Assembly: GCF_040659735.1 (NCBI RefSeq)
Contig: NZ_JBFANZ010000001.1
Coordinates: 62,001-126,000 of the forward strand
From: Micromonospora_I sp040659735
GTDB lineage: Bacteria; Actinomycetota; Actinomycetes; Mycobacteriales; Micromonosporaceae
Length of the DNA: 64,000 nucleotides
Direction: 5' to 3'
Shown in pieces: positions 16,791 to 25,597 of the stretch. Under the pieces are notes generated by a model. That model did no database searches. It was not told where the DNA came from and was given only the letters and a program-made list of their open reading frames with translations. Made by a program: the position numbers and the translations under genes. Positions within the stretch are counted from its first letter, which is position 1; each line of letters starts with the position of its first letter.

Positions 16791-19388
16791 TCACACCCGC
16801 GGGCCGGACGACCAGAAGATCGCCCGGCCGACCTGCGCGTAGAGCCCCTTCGGGTGGGCCCGGAACAGCGGCTCGGTGCCGAAGAGCACGGTCCGGGTGC
16901 CACGCCCGGCGACGCCGGAGACCACCGCCGCCTGGCCGGCCGCCTGCTCCGGGCCACCGCTGCCGCTGTCGTCCGCCCGCCAATGGCCGGCGACCAGCGG
17001 AGCGGTGGGCGCGTAGCGCTGCTCCACGGTGACGCCGGTGCCGAGGCCGGTGAACCAGATCGGCGCGTAGACGAACGAGTGCGGTAGCGCGTTCGCGCCG
17101 ACCGCGCCGGCGCCATTGACCACCGAGACCACGCCGTTGGCGTCCAGCGTCCCGTTCACCGCGCGGACCGGCAGCAGACCGGCCTCGATGTTGAACCGGA
17201 CGCCGGTGGCCCCACGGGTGATCACGCCGCCCCGCCCGAGGAACCGGTCCAACTCGGCGCGGGCCGGCGGGGTGAGCCCGGCGTAGGAGAGGCCCGCCGA
17301 GACCAGCAGCGTGTCGACGCGGGACAGGTCGAAGCCGGCGTTGAGCGCGGCCGTGGAGACCGGTAGCACCTCGAAACCGAGCTCGCGCAGCACCGACAGC
17401 TCGTCGGCGCTCACGGCGGCGGCGAGCACCGGCCGGATGAGCACCGGGCCACGGGGGCCGCGCGGAGCCGCGATGAACCGCACCCCCAACCGGTCGGCGA
17501 GGCCCAGCGCCGCGCGCCGGGCCGACGCCGGCACGACCACCGCGCCGTCGCCCTGCCGGTGCAGGCGGACACCCTGGTCGAGCAGGGCGTTGACGGCCTG
17601 TACGTCCTTGCCGTCGGTCAGCGTGAGAGCGAGGTCCTGCCCGGGCAGGGCGAGGACCGCGCCGGTCGGGGCGGCCACGGCCACCGGCCGGGTGGGCACC
17701 CGCGGGGCGGTCTGCCGGCTGATGTCGACCGAGGCGCCCCAGAGCAGGCGGTGACTCCACCCGGAGATGTCGTACATCGTCGGCACCTTCGCCGAGATGT
17801 CGCTGCCGGTCTCCAGGATGACGTTGGCCAGACCCCGCTTGGGCTGGCGCATGTCCACCACGTACGAGCCGGCGGCGTACCAGCGCCCGTTCAGGAAGAA
17901 CGGGAGCTTCGCCTGGCTGACCCGCACGTCGTGCGCGACGAGGTGGTCCACGAGCCGGGCGGCCGCGGTCGCCGACCGCTGGGCGGCGCCGGCGGGGATG
18001 ACGTACGCCCGGGGGTATTCGGTGCGGTAGCGGTCCTCGGGGCCGAAGCCCGGCACGAACCCGTCCGGGATCGTCCGCTGCGGCTCGCCGGCCCACCCCC
18101 GGCGGAAGAGCTCAATCTGGTCGGCGAGCAGAGCGACCCGGTTGCTGTCGGCGTAGGTGATCGCGGCCCGCATCGTGGCTTCGGCGACCTCCGTGTTGAT
18201 CCCCGATCGGCGGCGCAGCTCCTGGACCGGCAGCGTGGTGTACGCGGCGCGGTTGACCTGCATCGGGATCTCGACGGTGTGGCCGACGGCGCCCTGGTAG
18301 ATCGCGTACATCGGAGTGAAGATCGGGGGCCAGTCGTCCCAACCGTCGGTGTAGTCGCGGAACGGGATGTCCGCGCGGCTGGTCTCCGGGTGGCCGAGCG
18401 CCTGGATCGCCTTCTCCATGCCGAGCGCGTTGGGGTAGGCGTGCTTGATGTAGAGGTCGTAGTCGTAGTTCTGGCCGTGCGGCGGCGTGCACGGCTCGAT
18501 CAGCGTCGTGCCCGTGTAGCCGTGCTCGTCCAGCATGAGCACCGGCTGGGTGGCGATGACGACGTCCCGCACCGCCCGCGACTCCGGCTGACTGGAGGTG
18601 ATGTGGTCGCGGTTGACGTCGAAGCCGGCGCCGTTGGCGCGGGTGCCGGCGACCCGCCCGTCCGGGTTGTTCGTCACGGTGAAATAGACGCGGGTCCGGG
18701 CCAGCAGCCGGGCGGTCGGTGCGTCGGTCGCCGTGGCGAGCTGTTCGATCAGGCGCAGCGCGCCGTCCGTGCCTTCCCACTCGTCACCGTGGATGTTGGC
18801 GTTGAGCCAGATCGGCGTCTTGTAGCCGGCGAGCAGCGCCCGGTCCCGCGCGGCGGCCTTCGGGTCGTCCTCGATGAGCCCGCGCCACCGGTCCTGCCAC
18901 TTCGTCTCCGCCGGCCGCTCCGGGGCGGTCACGGTCACGAGGTAGAGGTCCCGCCCGAGCGTGGACTCCCCCACGACCTCGACGGAGACCCGGTCACTGC
19001 GCGCCTGCAGCGCGTTGAGCGCGGGCGCGATCCCGTGGTAAGGCATCAGGCCCAGCTTGATCGCCTTGTCGTCGGGGATCGCCGGGAAGATCCGCAGCGA
19101 CGTCTGACGCGGGTAGCCTTCCTGCGCCCCGGGGCGGCCGGGCCTGGGTGCGGCTCCGGTGAGCGGCGGCCGCCCCGGCGTACCCGGCACGTTCTCGGCC
19201 CGCGCCAGGGTCCGCGGCGACGGATCCGTCGCCGCGACCCCGTTGCGGTCGGGTCCGTTGCCCGGCTCTCGCGACGCGCCGCCCGGAGCGGGCGTCGGCG
19301 GTGCGGCGATCGCGGGCCCCGCCGCCAGGGCCGCGGACATGACCATCGCCCCGGCGAGTACGCGCGCAACGCGAGCGGGCAGCACCAC
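16791..19388 (-). CDS. Secreted M14 zinc carboxypeptidase
   Basis: An exported metallopeptidase of about 865 residues that should trim C-terminal residues from peptides or cell-wall peptides. It starts at a GTG placed by GGAGG (complement of 19395-19399). An Ala-rich signal peptide ends near AIAAP. A Pro/Gly-rich stretch precedes the catalytic domain, which carries the zinc ligands in NIHGDEWEG, the substrate-binding NPDGR and FDVNRDH, the LDEHGYTG histidine and the catalytic Glu in GHTVEIPMQ. The second half (about 500-865) is a large accessory region with a glutamine amidotransferase-like feel (TLLVSAGLSY, FLGRGGVITRG). It lies 41 bases downstream of the gamma-glutamyltransferase, which suggests joint peptide or glutathione degradation outside the cell. 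Confidence 0.9.
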   Translation of the reverse strand: MVLPARVARVLAGAMVMSAALAAGPAIAAPPTPAPGGASREPGNGPDRNGVAATDPSPRTLARAENVPGTPGRPPLTGAAPRPGRPGAQEGYPRQTSLRIFPAIPDDKAIKLGLMPYHGIAPALNALQARSDRVSVEVVGESTLGRDLYLVTVTAPERPAETKWQDRWRGLIEDDPKAAARDRALLAGYKTPIWLNANIHGDEWEGTDGALRLIEQLATATDAPTARLLARTRVYFTVTNNPDGRVAGTRANGAGFDVNRDHITSSQPESRAVRDVVIATQPVLMLDEHGYTGTTLIEPCTPPHGQNYDYDLYIKHAYPNALGMEKAIQALGHPETSRADIPFRDYTDGWDDWPPIFTPMYAIYQGAVGHTVEIPMQVNRAAYTTLPVQELRRRSGINTEVAEATMRAAITYADSNRVALLADQIELFRRGWAGEPQRTIPDGFVPGFGPEDRYRTEYPRAYVIPAGAAQRSATAAARLVDHLVAHDVRVSQAKLPFFLNGRWYAAGSYVVDMRQPKRGLANVILETGSDISAKVPTMYDISGWSHRLLWGASVDISRQTAPRVPTRPVAVAAPTGAVLALPGQDLALTLTDGKDVQAVNALLDQGVRLHRQGDGAVVVPASARRAALGLADRLGVRFIAAPRGPRGPVLIRPVLAAAVSADELSVLRELGFEVLPVSTAALNAGFDLSRVDTLLVSAGLSYAGLTPPARAELDRFLGRGGVITRGATGVRFNIEAGLLPVRAVNGTLDANGVVSVVNGAGAVGANALPHSFVYAPIWFTGLGTGVTVEQRYAPTAPLVAGHWRADDSGSGGPEQAAGQAAVVSGVAGRGTRTVLFGTEPLFRAHPKGLYAQVGRAIFWSSGPRV

Positions 19389-19429
19389 GGTGCACCTCCA
19401 GAGTGGACGTACGCAGATCTTGGCTGCCC

Positions 19430-21235
19430 TCATCGACCGGCGTCAACCACCGCCGCGGCGCCGCCACCACGGCGGACCGGCTCGGCGGCGGCGAGCACCC
19501 GCCCACCGGGCAGGAACTCCAGACCGGTGGCGGAGCCGATCTCGGCCGTGCTGACGAACCGGTGTTTCAACGCGTCGAGGCCGGGGGCGGCAGGGCCGGC
19601 CAGCAAAGCCGGCTCCGCCTGGGGAGTGGCGGAGTTGCGCTGCGACGCCCGCGGCGCGGCGAGCGCTTCGGGCAGCGTCATGCCGAGGTCGATCCGGTTG
19701 ACCAGGATCTGCAGCACGGTGGTGATGATGGTGGCGCCGCCGGGGGTGCCGACCGCGAGCAGCGGCCGGCCGTGCGACAGCACGATCGTCGGGGACATCG
19801 AGCTGCGTGGGCGCTTGCCCGGCGCGGGGAGGTTCGGGTCGACCGCGTCGCCCTGGGTGGGGGTGAAGTTGAAGTCGGTCAGCTCGTTGTTGAGCAGGAA
19901 GCCGCGGCCGGGGACGACCATCGCGTTCCCACCGGTCTGCTCGATGGTGAGCGTGTACTCCACCACGTTGCCCCACCGGTCCGCGACGGTCAGGTTCGTG
20001 GTCCCGTGCTCCGGCTGCTCCACCGAACCCGCGCTCGCCGCGGCGCACCCGCCGTACGACCCGTCGGGCACGCCGGGGGCGACCGGCTTCGGGAGCGCGA
20101 CCGTCGGATCGATCCGGCAGGCCCGTTCCGCCGCGAACCGGTCGCTGAGCAGTTCGCGCAGGACGGACGGGGCGGTGCCGTCGGCGACGTAGCGGTTGCG
20201 GTCGGCGAAGGCGAGCGCGCTCGCCTCGAGATAGTGGTGCAGCGCCTGGGTCGGGGTCATCCGCGACAGGTCGAAACCTTCCAGGATGTTCAGCGCCTCA
20301 CCGACGGCGACGCCCCCGCTCGAGGGGGTGGACATGCCGTAGATCTCCAGGCCCCGGTAGCTCGACCGGGTCGGTGCCGGATCCCCGACGCGGTAGCCCG
20401 CCAGATCCGCGAGGGTCATCCCGCCGGGCCGGATCGGGTGCGGCCACGCGCCGACCGGCGTCGCGGCCACCGGAGGCCGCTGCACGGTCGCGACGATGTC
20501 GCGGGCCACCGGGCCCCGGTAGAACGCGTCGACGCCGCGGCGGGCGATGAGCTGGTAGGTGTCGGCCAGGTCGCGGTTGCGCAGCACCGAACCGACCGCC
20601 GGCGGCCGACCGCCGGGCAGGTAGAGGGCGCTGGTCGAGCCGAACTGCCCGAAGGCCGCCGCGTTCTCGCTGACCTGCGACCGGAACGTCTCGTCGACCA
20701 CGAATCCCCGGTCGGCGACGTCGACGGCCGGCCCGAGCAGCATCGACAGTGGACGGCTGCCCCAGCGCCGCAGCGCCTCGTCCCAGGTGAGCAGCGTGCC
20801 GGGCACGCCGGCCGAGAGACCACTGACGCGGGCCTCCGCGAAGGCGTACGCCGCGCCGGTGGCGGGGTTGACGAACGAGTCCGCGCGCATCGACGCCGGC
20901 GCCGCCTCGCGTCCGTCGAGCGTCTTCACCGTCCGGGTCCGGGCGTCGTAGTAGACGAAGAAGCCCCCGCCGCCGATGCCGGCCGAGAAGGGTTCGGTCA
21001 CGCCGAGCGTGGCGGCGGCCGCGACCGCGGCGTCGACGGCGTTGCCGCCGCGGCGCAGCACCCCAAGCCCGACCGCGGTGGCCGTCGGGTCGACGGTCGT
21101 CACGGCCCCGCCGAAACCCACGGCGGTCGGCGATGTGGCGGGTTCGCGCGGATGTGCCTGTGCCGGCAGGGGCGGCGCGGTGACGGACGCCAGGGCGGCG
21201 AGCGCGGTCAGCGTGATCGTGCGGCGGAACCTCAT
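19430..21235 (-). CDS. ggt: Gamma-glutamyltransferase
   Basis: A secreted Ntn-hydrolase of about 601 residues that hydrolyses or transfers the gamma-glutamyl group of glutathione-like peptides. A signal peptide (MRFRRTITLTALAALAS) ends near PAQAHP. The large-subunit motif GGGGFFVYYDARTRTVKTLDGRE is familiar for the family, shown here in two parts: GGGGFFVYY and LDGREAAP. The autoprocessing and nucleophile site is HGTTNLTV, where the first Thr would become the N-terminus of the small subunit. RPRSSMSPT and GTPGGATIITTV form the glutamate pocket. The ATG at 21235 follows GGGGAGG. It is probably the first gene of a ggt-peptidase-flavoprotein unit. Confidence 0.94.
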   Translation of the reverse strand: MRFRRTITLTALAALASVTAPPLPAQAHPREPATSPTAVGFGGAVTTVDPTATAVGLGVLRRGGNAVDAAVAAAATLGVTEPFSAGIGGGGFFVYYDARTRTVKTLDGREAAPASMRADSFVNPATGAAYAFAEARVSGLSAGVPGTLLTWDEALRRWGSRPLSMLLGPAVDVADRGFVVDETFRSQVSENAAAFGQFGSTSALYLPGGRPPAVGSVLRNRDLADTYQLIARRGVDAFYRGPVARDIVATVQRPPVAATPVGAWPHPIRPGGMTLADLAGYRVGDPAPTRSSYRGLEIYGMSTPSSGGVAVGEALNILEGFDLSRMTPTQALHHYLEASALAFADRNRYVADGTAPSVLRELLSDRFAAERACRIDPTVALPKPVAPGVPDGSYGGCAAASAGSVEQPEHGTTNLTVADRWGNVVEYTLTIEQTGGNAMVVPGRGFLLNNELTDFNFTPTQGDAVDPNLPAPGKRPRSSMSPTIVLSHGRPLLAVGTPGGATIITTVLQILVNRIDLGMTLPEALAAPRASQRNSATPQAEPALLAGPAAPGLDALKHRFVSTAEIGSATGLEFLPGGRVLAAAEPVRRGGGAAAVVDAGR

Positions 21236-21304
21236 CGGGCCTCCCCGGATCGGCATGCGTCTCCGTGATCTGCTTACCGGCTGGGCTTTCCGAGGACAAG
21301 AGGA

Positions 21305-21331
21305 GAGCCGGCGGGTTCACCCCGCCGGCTC
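21305..21331 (-). terminator. Terminator hairpin after the cupin gene
   Basis: An 11-bp perfect stem (21305-21315 with 21321-21331) with a 5-base loop lies 16 bases beyond the cupin stop on the minus strand. Read on that strand it is followed by a T/C-rich run. Confidence 0.75.
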
Positions 21332-21346
21332 CATCTCGCGACCCGC

Positions 21347-21739
21347 TCAGGACGTCGGTGGCTCGTCCTGACCCGACTCCTCGGCCTGGTCCGCTTCCTC
21401 CTTCGTCGCGTGTACGGCCTGGTCGGCGTGCTCCGGCGGGCCGTAGACGGTGTAGAGGACCAGCGGGTTGGGGCCGGTGTTGACGAAGTTGTGCTTGCGG
21501 CCGGCCGGGACGACGACGAGGTCGCCCTGGGCGACCTTGCGCTTCTGTCCAGAGACGACCGCCTCGCCGGTACCGCTGACGAAGGTGAGAATCTGGTCGA
21601 TGTCCTCGTGGACCTCCTCGCCGATCTCCCCACCCACCGGGATCGTCATGATCACCAACTGGGTGTGCTCGCCGGTCCAGAGAACCCGGCGGAAATCGGA
21701 GCTTTGCTCGGCGACGGTCGCGATCGTGAAGTGTTCCAT
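21347..21739 (-). CDS. Small cupin-domain protein
   Basis: A single-domain cupin of 130 residues. The first cupin motif is around GEEVHEDIDQILTFVSG and the second around PAGRKHNFVNTG, providing two or three His and one Glu for a metal. The last 25 residues are acidic and probably disordered (KEEADQAEESGQDEPP). Proteins with this plan include small-molecule dioxygenases, isomerases and sugar-binding sensors; none can be assigned. It has its own terminator, so it is probably a single-gene transcript. Confidence 0.85.
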   Translation of the reverse strand: MEHFTIATVAEQSSDFRRVLWTGEHTQLVIMTIPVGGEIGEEVHEDIDQILTFVSGTGEAVVSGQKRKVAQGDLVVVPAGRKHNFVNTGPNPLVLYTVYGPPEHADQAVHATKEEADQAEESGQDEPPTS

Positions 21740-21815
21740 GGCGCCGCTCTTACCCCGACGACGGACGCGTCATTCATGCCGACACGCGGTCGATGTGCGC
21801 CGTGCCCCGTACCGG

Positions 21816-22040
21816 TCAGGGAACGGGCTGCTCCCGCGCGGCCGGCGCCGCGACCTCCACCGGGACCGGCGCCGTGCGCGGACGACCCGCGGTCACCGGG
21901 AGTACGGCGCCCGCCAGCACCACCGCGCCGCCCAGCAGTTGCGGCGCGATCATCTCCGCACCGAGCAGCACCCAGGCCGCGGCGATGCCGGCCGGTGGGC
22001 ATTCCCGACCGAGGAGTGCGATCCAGCCGAGATCGCCGCC
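21816..22040 (-). pseudogene. C-terminal remnant of an EamA/DMT-type transporter
   Basis: The minus-strand frame ending at 21816 encodes GIAAAWVLLGAEMIAPQLLG and GAVVLAGAVL, which looks like the last two membrane spans of an EamA-family exporter. Only about 70 residues are transporter-like and the other eight spans are missing. Upstream sequence is shared with the 3' end of the cyclase gene, so the junction lies near 22040-22090. The fragment is unlikely to make a functional carrier. The 335 bases between the cupin and cyclase genes hold nothing else that I recognise. Confidence 0.5.
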
Positions 22041-22074
22041 TTCCAACGGGCCGGTACGGGCGGCTTCGGACTGG

Positions 22075-22794
22075 TCACCCTCGTCCGGGTGACTCTGTGC
22101 CGGGTAGGACGGGAGAACGCTGCCCGGTGACGGCGACCGCACGGACCGGCAGCGTGGCCATGCCGGCGATCGGCGCGGGGACAGCGGTGAAGCGGGCGCC
22201 GTGCGGCGGCAGCTCGGCCAGGTTGGTCAGGTGCTCGACGATCGGGATTCCCGCGCCGAGCAGGCCGTGATGGGCCGGACGGGTGGGATCCGTGGCGTCG
22301 TCGATGTTGAGCGAGTCGATGCCCACGATCGCCGGGCCCGCCTCGATCAGCACCGCCACCAGGGCGCGCGTGAGGTAGGGGTGACCGCTGAAATACGCGT
22401 CCGTGCCCCAGTGCCGCGACCACCCCGTGTGGAACAGCACCGCGTGCCCGGCCAGCTCGCCGGCATCGGCCAGCAGATCGGGCCCGACTGCCGCGATCCG
22501 CGTCGCGTCGATGACGACCGCGGTTACGTCCACCACGCGCTCAAGCGGGAGTCCTGCCGTGTCGTAGCCCCCGACGTGGTAGTGGTGCGGCGTGTCGAGG
22601 TATGTGCCGGTGTTGGCGACCATGTCGATGCGACCGATGTGGAACGACACGCCCGTGCCCAGTCGGGCGGCGGACTCGTCGCGGCTGGTGAACGTGGTGA
22701 TCTTCGGAGCGTCCAGTCCCGGATAGGTCACGAGGCCATCGGTGATCGGATGACTCAGATCGACGATCCGGCGAGCGGCTACAGGAGAGGTCAT
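22075..22794 (-). CDS. Cyclase-family hydrolase (kynurenine formamidase-like)
   Basis: A 239-residue metal-dependent amidohydrolase of the cyclase superfamily. It begins with the characteristic VDLSHPITDGLVTYPG. The metal-binding signature normally written HxGTHxDxPxH appears as ANTGTYLDTPHHYH, the variant in which Tyr and Asn replace two histidines. A later HTGWSRHW and a GIDSLNIDD segment are also family features. Substrates in this family include N-formylkynurenine, isatin and polyketide intermediates; the variant signature argues against assigning KynB. The ATG at 22794 is favoured because it directly precedes the conserved start; 22848 is an alternative. No strong ribosome-binding site is seen. 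Confidence 0.85.
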   Translation of the reverse strand: MTSPVAARRIVDLSHPITDGLVTYPGLDAPKITTFTSRDESAARLGTGVSFHIGRIDMVANTGTYLDTPHHYHVGGYDTAGLPLERVVDVTAVVIDATRIAAVGPDLLADAGELAGHAVLFHTGWSRHWGTDAYFSGHPYLTRALVAVLIEAGPAIVGIDSLNIDDATDPTRPAHHGLLGAGIPIVEHLTNLAELPPHGARFTAVPAPIAGMATLPVRAVAVTGQRSPVLPGTESPGRG

Positions 22795-22802
22795 CGGTTC
22801 AT

Positions 22803-22932
22803 TGTCGGCGATGCCGCTCGACCAGATCCCCGGCCGCGTGGTGGTCACCGGTCAGCAGGTCGCCACGCGCGACAACCCCGCCGGGCGTGCCCGTACGAAG
22901 TCCCGCAATCCGTCATCATCGTCCACGATCAC
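22803..22932 (-). pseudogene. Remnant of a SigE-type ECF sigma factor
   Basis: On the minus strand, VIVDDDDGLRDFVRARPAGL is followed by a frame change and then LLTGDHHAAGDLVE. Together these match the region 2 start of actinobacterial SigE-family sigma factors (pattern DFVRAR..LLR.A.LLTGD.H.AEDLVQ, from general knowledge of the family). A stop follows after about nine more codons, and regions 2.3 to 4 are missing. It lies directly upstream of the cyclase start, so its promoter may now serve the cyclase gene. Confidence 0.5.
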
Positions 22933-23016
22933 CCCGGGCTCGGAAACAGACCGTCACCGGGGTACACGACGGCGGAGCTGCACCGGGTTGGAAGGCTGGC
23001 GTCGAATTCCAGCGGG

Positions 23017-23661
23017 CTACAACGCGGAGATCGTGCGCGGGGCGCGCTCGCTGCGACTCAGGGCGCGCAGGACGGCCGCCGCGCCGTGCCGGCGCAGCGC
23101 GAGCCGCGACAGCAGGTCGATCACCGGTTCGATCACCTCCGGCGGCAGCGCCGGCGTCTCGACACCGACGCTCACGGCCAGGTCGTCGGCGTGCACTGCG
23201 AGCTCCATCAGCCGGGTGGTGAGGAAGTCGTCGAGCGTGAGCGACCACGGCCCCCACGGCAGGTGGACGACGCGGTCGACCGGCTCGGCCGGGAGCAGCT
23301 CACGGAGTCTCTCGACGGCCCCGTCGGCGCGACCGGCGAGCGCCGCCGCACCATCGGCCGCCGCGTCGTCGCCACCGCGCCGGATGGCGACGTTGGCCCC
23401 GTCGTCGACGCCGGCGTCCAGCCACCGCGACCGCGCGTAGTGCTCCAGGAGGGCGATGGGCGCGCTCGCGGGCACCTCACCGGCCAGCACCTCCGGCACC
23501 CGGAAGATCTGCTGGGCCAGGTGACCGGCGAGTCCGCTCACCGCGAACTCCGGCAGGGCGCTCGGCGTCTCCCACGACCGGGCGACCGCCGGGTCGCGCA
23601 GCAGCGTCACCGCCGCCGCCGCGGCGGCGTGCAGGTAGGCGACTCTGATCGGCGTCGTCAT
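23017..23661 (-). CDS. Maleylpyruvate isomerase N-terminal/DinB-fold protein
   Basis: A 214-residue mycothiol-dependent maleylpyruvate isomerase-type protein with a four-helix DinB-like bundle. The metal ligands expected for the family appear in SGLAGHLAQQI near residue 45 and in RLMELAVHADDLAVSVG near residue 155. Members use a metal site for thiol transfer with mycothiol or for unknown chemistry, and most are annotated only at family level. The start codon overlaps the stop of the next upstream cupin gene by four bases (ATGA), so the two are translationally coupled. Confidence 0.83.
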   Translation of the reverse strand: MTTPIRVAYLHAAAAAAVTLLRDPAVARSWETPSALPEFAVSGLAGHLAQQIFRVPEVLAGEVPASAPIALLEHYARSRWLDAGVDDGANVAIRRGGDDAAADGAAALAGRADGAVERLRELLPAEPVDRVVHLPWGPWSLTLDDFLTTRLMELAVHADDLAVSVGVETPALPPEVIEPVIDLLSRLALRRHGAAAVLRALSRSERAPRTISAL

Positions 23662-24020
23662 GACGCGAGGGTCTGCGCGACGGCGGTCAGCGGGCCGCCG
23701 GTGTCGCCGGTGTTGACCACACCGCGCGGCTCCAGCAGCAGGATCGTCGTTTCCACCTCGGCGCGCGGGCAGTGCTCGACGCCACGCGGCACCACGTACA
23801 GCTCGCGGGGACGCAGCAGCACGTCACCGTCGCGGAGCTGGATCGTCAGCTCGCCGTCGAGGACCAGGAAGAACTCGTCGGTCTCGTCGTGCCGGTGCCA
23901 GGTGAACTCACCCTGCACCTTCACCAGCTTGACGTCGTAGTCGTTGAGTTCGGCGACCTTCTTCGGCGACCAGTGCTCGGCGAAGCGGGCCAACATGGCA
24001 TCGATGTTCACCGCGTCCAT
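23658..24020 (-). CDS. Cupin-domain protein
   Basis: A 120-residue single cupin. The metal site is visible as HRHDETDEFFLVLDGEL (motif 1) and VPRGVEHCPRA (motif 2). The ATG at 24020 gives the compact family length; in-frame sequence further upstream is not protein-like. It is coupled by an ATGA overlap to the DinB-fold gene downstream. The product resembles small cupins often annotated as mannose-6-phosphate isomerase-like, but the specific reaction is unknown. Confidence 0.85.
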   Translation of the reverse strand: MDAVNIDAMLARFAEHWSPKKVAELNDYDVKLVKVQGEFTWHRHDETDEFFLVLDGELTIQLRDGDVLLRPRELYVVPRGVEHCPRAEVETTILLLEPRGVVNTGDTGGPLTAVAQTLAS

Positions 24021-24217
24021 GCGGACAGTCTCGCCGACCGCGCGAGCGCCAACAACTCCGCCGCACGCGAGCCGTACAGCGGTCGGCGGACCAACGCCCG
24101 GCTGCGCCGATAGGGTGGTCCGCGGCGCTGGTACGGGTCGACCGGGCAGCCGCGGGGTAGGAAAGCTGCCGGTCATGCCGCACCACACGGACCGACCGAC
24201 CGCACCTCCGGAGGATC

Positions 24218-24922
24218 ATGAGTACGGCCACCGCCTCGTTCTCCACCCGCCTGCGCACGTTCACCTGGCTCGACCACCAGGCCGCGGCCGCCGACCGGTA
24301 CGGGTCCGCCCTGGTCGCCGGTGAACTCGGCCGGGACGGCTACGCCGACCATCTCGCCCAGCATTACCTCATCTACGAGGTGCTGGAGGAGGCGGCCGAC
24401 GCGATGCGCACCGACCCCGTCGCCGGGCCATTCGTCGACGACGCGTTGAACCGGCTGCCGGCGCTCCGGGCCGACCTGGAGTTCCTGCGCGGCCCTGGCT
24501 GGGCGCGGCAGATCACGCCGCGCCGGGCCACCGACGACTACCGGGCCCGCCTCCGCGAGGTCTGCTCGCGGACGCCGGCCTGGTTTCTCGCCCACCACTA
24601 CACCCGCTACCTCGGCGACCTCTCCCACGGCCTGCTGATCGGCGAGGCGGTCACGAAGGCGTACGGGCTGACCGGCGGCGACGGCACGGCGTTCTACCGC
24701 TTCGACGCGATCCGCGACCCGCACGGCTACGAGAGCGTCTACCGGGAGCGGCTCGACGTGCTGCCGCTGGACGAGACGACGCGGGCCGGGCTGGTCGGCG
24801 AGGTGGGGGTCGCTCACCGGCACACCTACGCCGTGCTCGCCGAGCTCGGCCGCGAACCCGGCGACGACCGCCCCGCGTCGGCCGCCGCGTTCGCCCGGTC
24901 CAGACGACTCACCGCGCGCTGA
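24218..24922 (+). CDS. Heme oxygenase-like protein with altered distal motif
   Basis: A 234-residue alpha-helical protein of the biliverdin-producing heme oxygenase family (HmuO type), which would open heme to release iron. The proximal ligand is probably His20 in TWLDHQAAA. LAQHYLIYEVLEEAA matches the second helix of the family. The distal helix reads HYTRYLGDLSHGLLIGEAV, whereas active enzymes have GDLSGGQ: a histidine (His137) replaces the distal Gly and Leu replaces Gln. In rat HO-1 a Gly-to-His change at this place gives a six-coordinate inactive heme (established from mutant studies). The protein may therefore sense or carry heme, or use a modified mechanism. The GGAGG site is close to the ATG. 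Confidence 0.85.
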   Translation: MSTATASFSTRLRTFTWLDHQAAAADRYGSALVAGELGRDGYADHLAQHYLIYEVLEEAADAMRTDPVAGPFVDDALNRLPALRADLEFLRGPGWARQITPRRATDDYRARLREVCSRTPAWFLAHHYTRYLGDLSHGLLIGEAVTKAYGLTGGDGTAFYRFDAIRDPHGYESVYRERLDVLPLDETTRAGLVGEVGVAHRHTYAVLAELGREPGDDRPASAAAFARSRRLTAR

Positions 24923-24934
24923 GGCGTCTGGACC
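24897..24934. terminator. Hairpin over the heme oxygenase stop codon
   Basis: GGTCCAGACG at 24897-24906 pairs with CGTCTGGACC at 24925-24934, and the stop codon lies in the 18-base loop. It sits between the convergent heme oxygenase-like and GDT1 genes, so it probably ends transcription in both directions. Confidence 0.65.
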
Positions 24935-24949
24935 GTGCGGCCGCGGAGG

Positions 24950-25543
24950 TCAGCCGGTCAGTTCGGCGATCGCCTCCACGAGCAGCCATACTCCGAAGAT
25001 CACGAAGAGCGCGGCGGCTCCGTACTTGATGGCCTTTTCGGGCAGGCGCTTGCCGAGCATCCGCCCGACCAGGATCGCCAACGCGTCCGCGGCGACCATG
25101 CCGATGGTCGAGCCGAGCCAGGTGCCGAACCAGCCGTGGTTGGTGGCGAGCGTGATCGTGGCGAGCATCGTCTTGTCGCCGAGTTCGGCGAGGAAGAACG
25201 CCACGGATACGGCGAAGATCGCGGAACCGGTGGTCCGCTCCGCCTTCGCCTTCTCCTCATCGGTGAGGGTATCGCCGCGCAGCGTCCACGCGCCGAAGGC
25301 GAGGAACGCCAGGCCACCGGCGAGCGAGATCCAGCCGGTCGGCAGGGCCGCCCCCAGTCCGTAGCCGATGCCGACCGACACGAGGTGCACCACCGCGGTG
25401 GCGATCGTGATGCCGATCAGCACCGGCCACGGCTTGAAGCGCGTTGCGAAGGTCATCGCCATCAACTGCGATTTGTCGCCGAGTTCGGCCACGAAGATCA
25501 CGCCGAAGCTGATCACGAGAGCCGCGAGAAAACCGTCCATCAC
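24950..25543 (-). CDS. TMEM165/GDT1-family Mn2+ exporter
   Basis: A 197-residue membrane protein with six predicted spans in two homologous halves. Each half carries the family signature: FVAELGDKSQLMA near residue 18 and FFLAELGDKTMLAT near residue 115. Family members such as MneA (bacterial) and TMEM165/Gdt1 (eukaryotic) move Mn2+ or Ca2+ out of the cytosol against protons. The two halves are joined by a charged loop (DTLTDEEKAKAERTTGS). A yybP-ykoY manganese riboswitch lies in its 5' leader, which strongly supports a role in manganese detoxification. It is divergent from the iron importer operon. Confidence 0.93.
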   Translation of the reverse strand: MMDGFLAALVISFGVIFVAELGDKSQLMAMTFATRFKPWPVLIGITIATAVVHLVSVGIGYGLGAALPTGWISLAGGLAFLAFGAWTLRGDTLTDEEKAKAERTTGSAIFAVSVAFFLAELGDKTMLATITLATNHGWFGTWLGSTIGMVAADALAILVGRMLGKRLPEKAIKYGAAALFVIFGVWLLVEAIAELTG

Positions 25544-25597
25544 ATCCCATATCCGGTCGGGCCGGATCGGGGCACAGAGACCTCGACCCGGCTTGTT

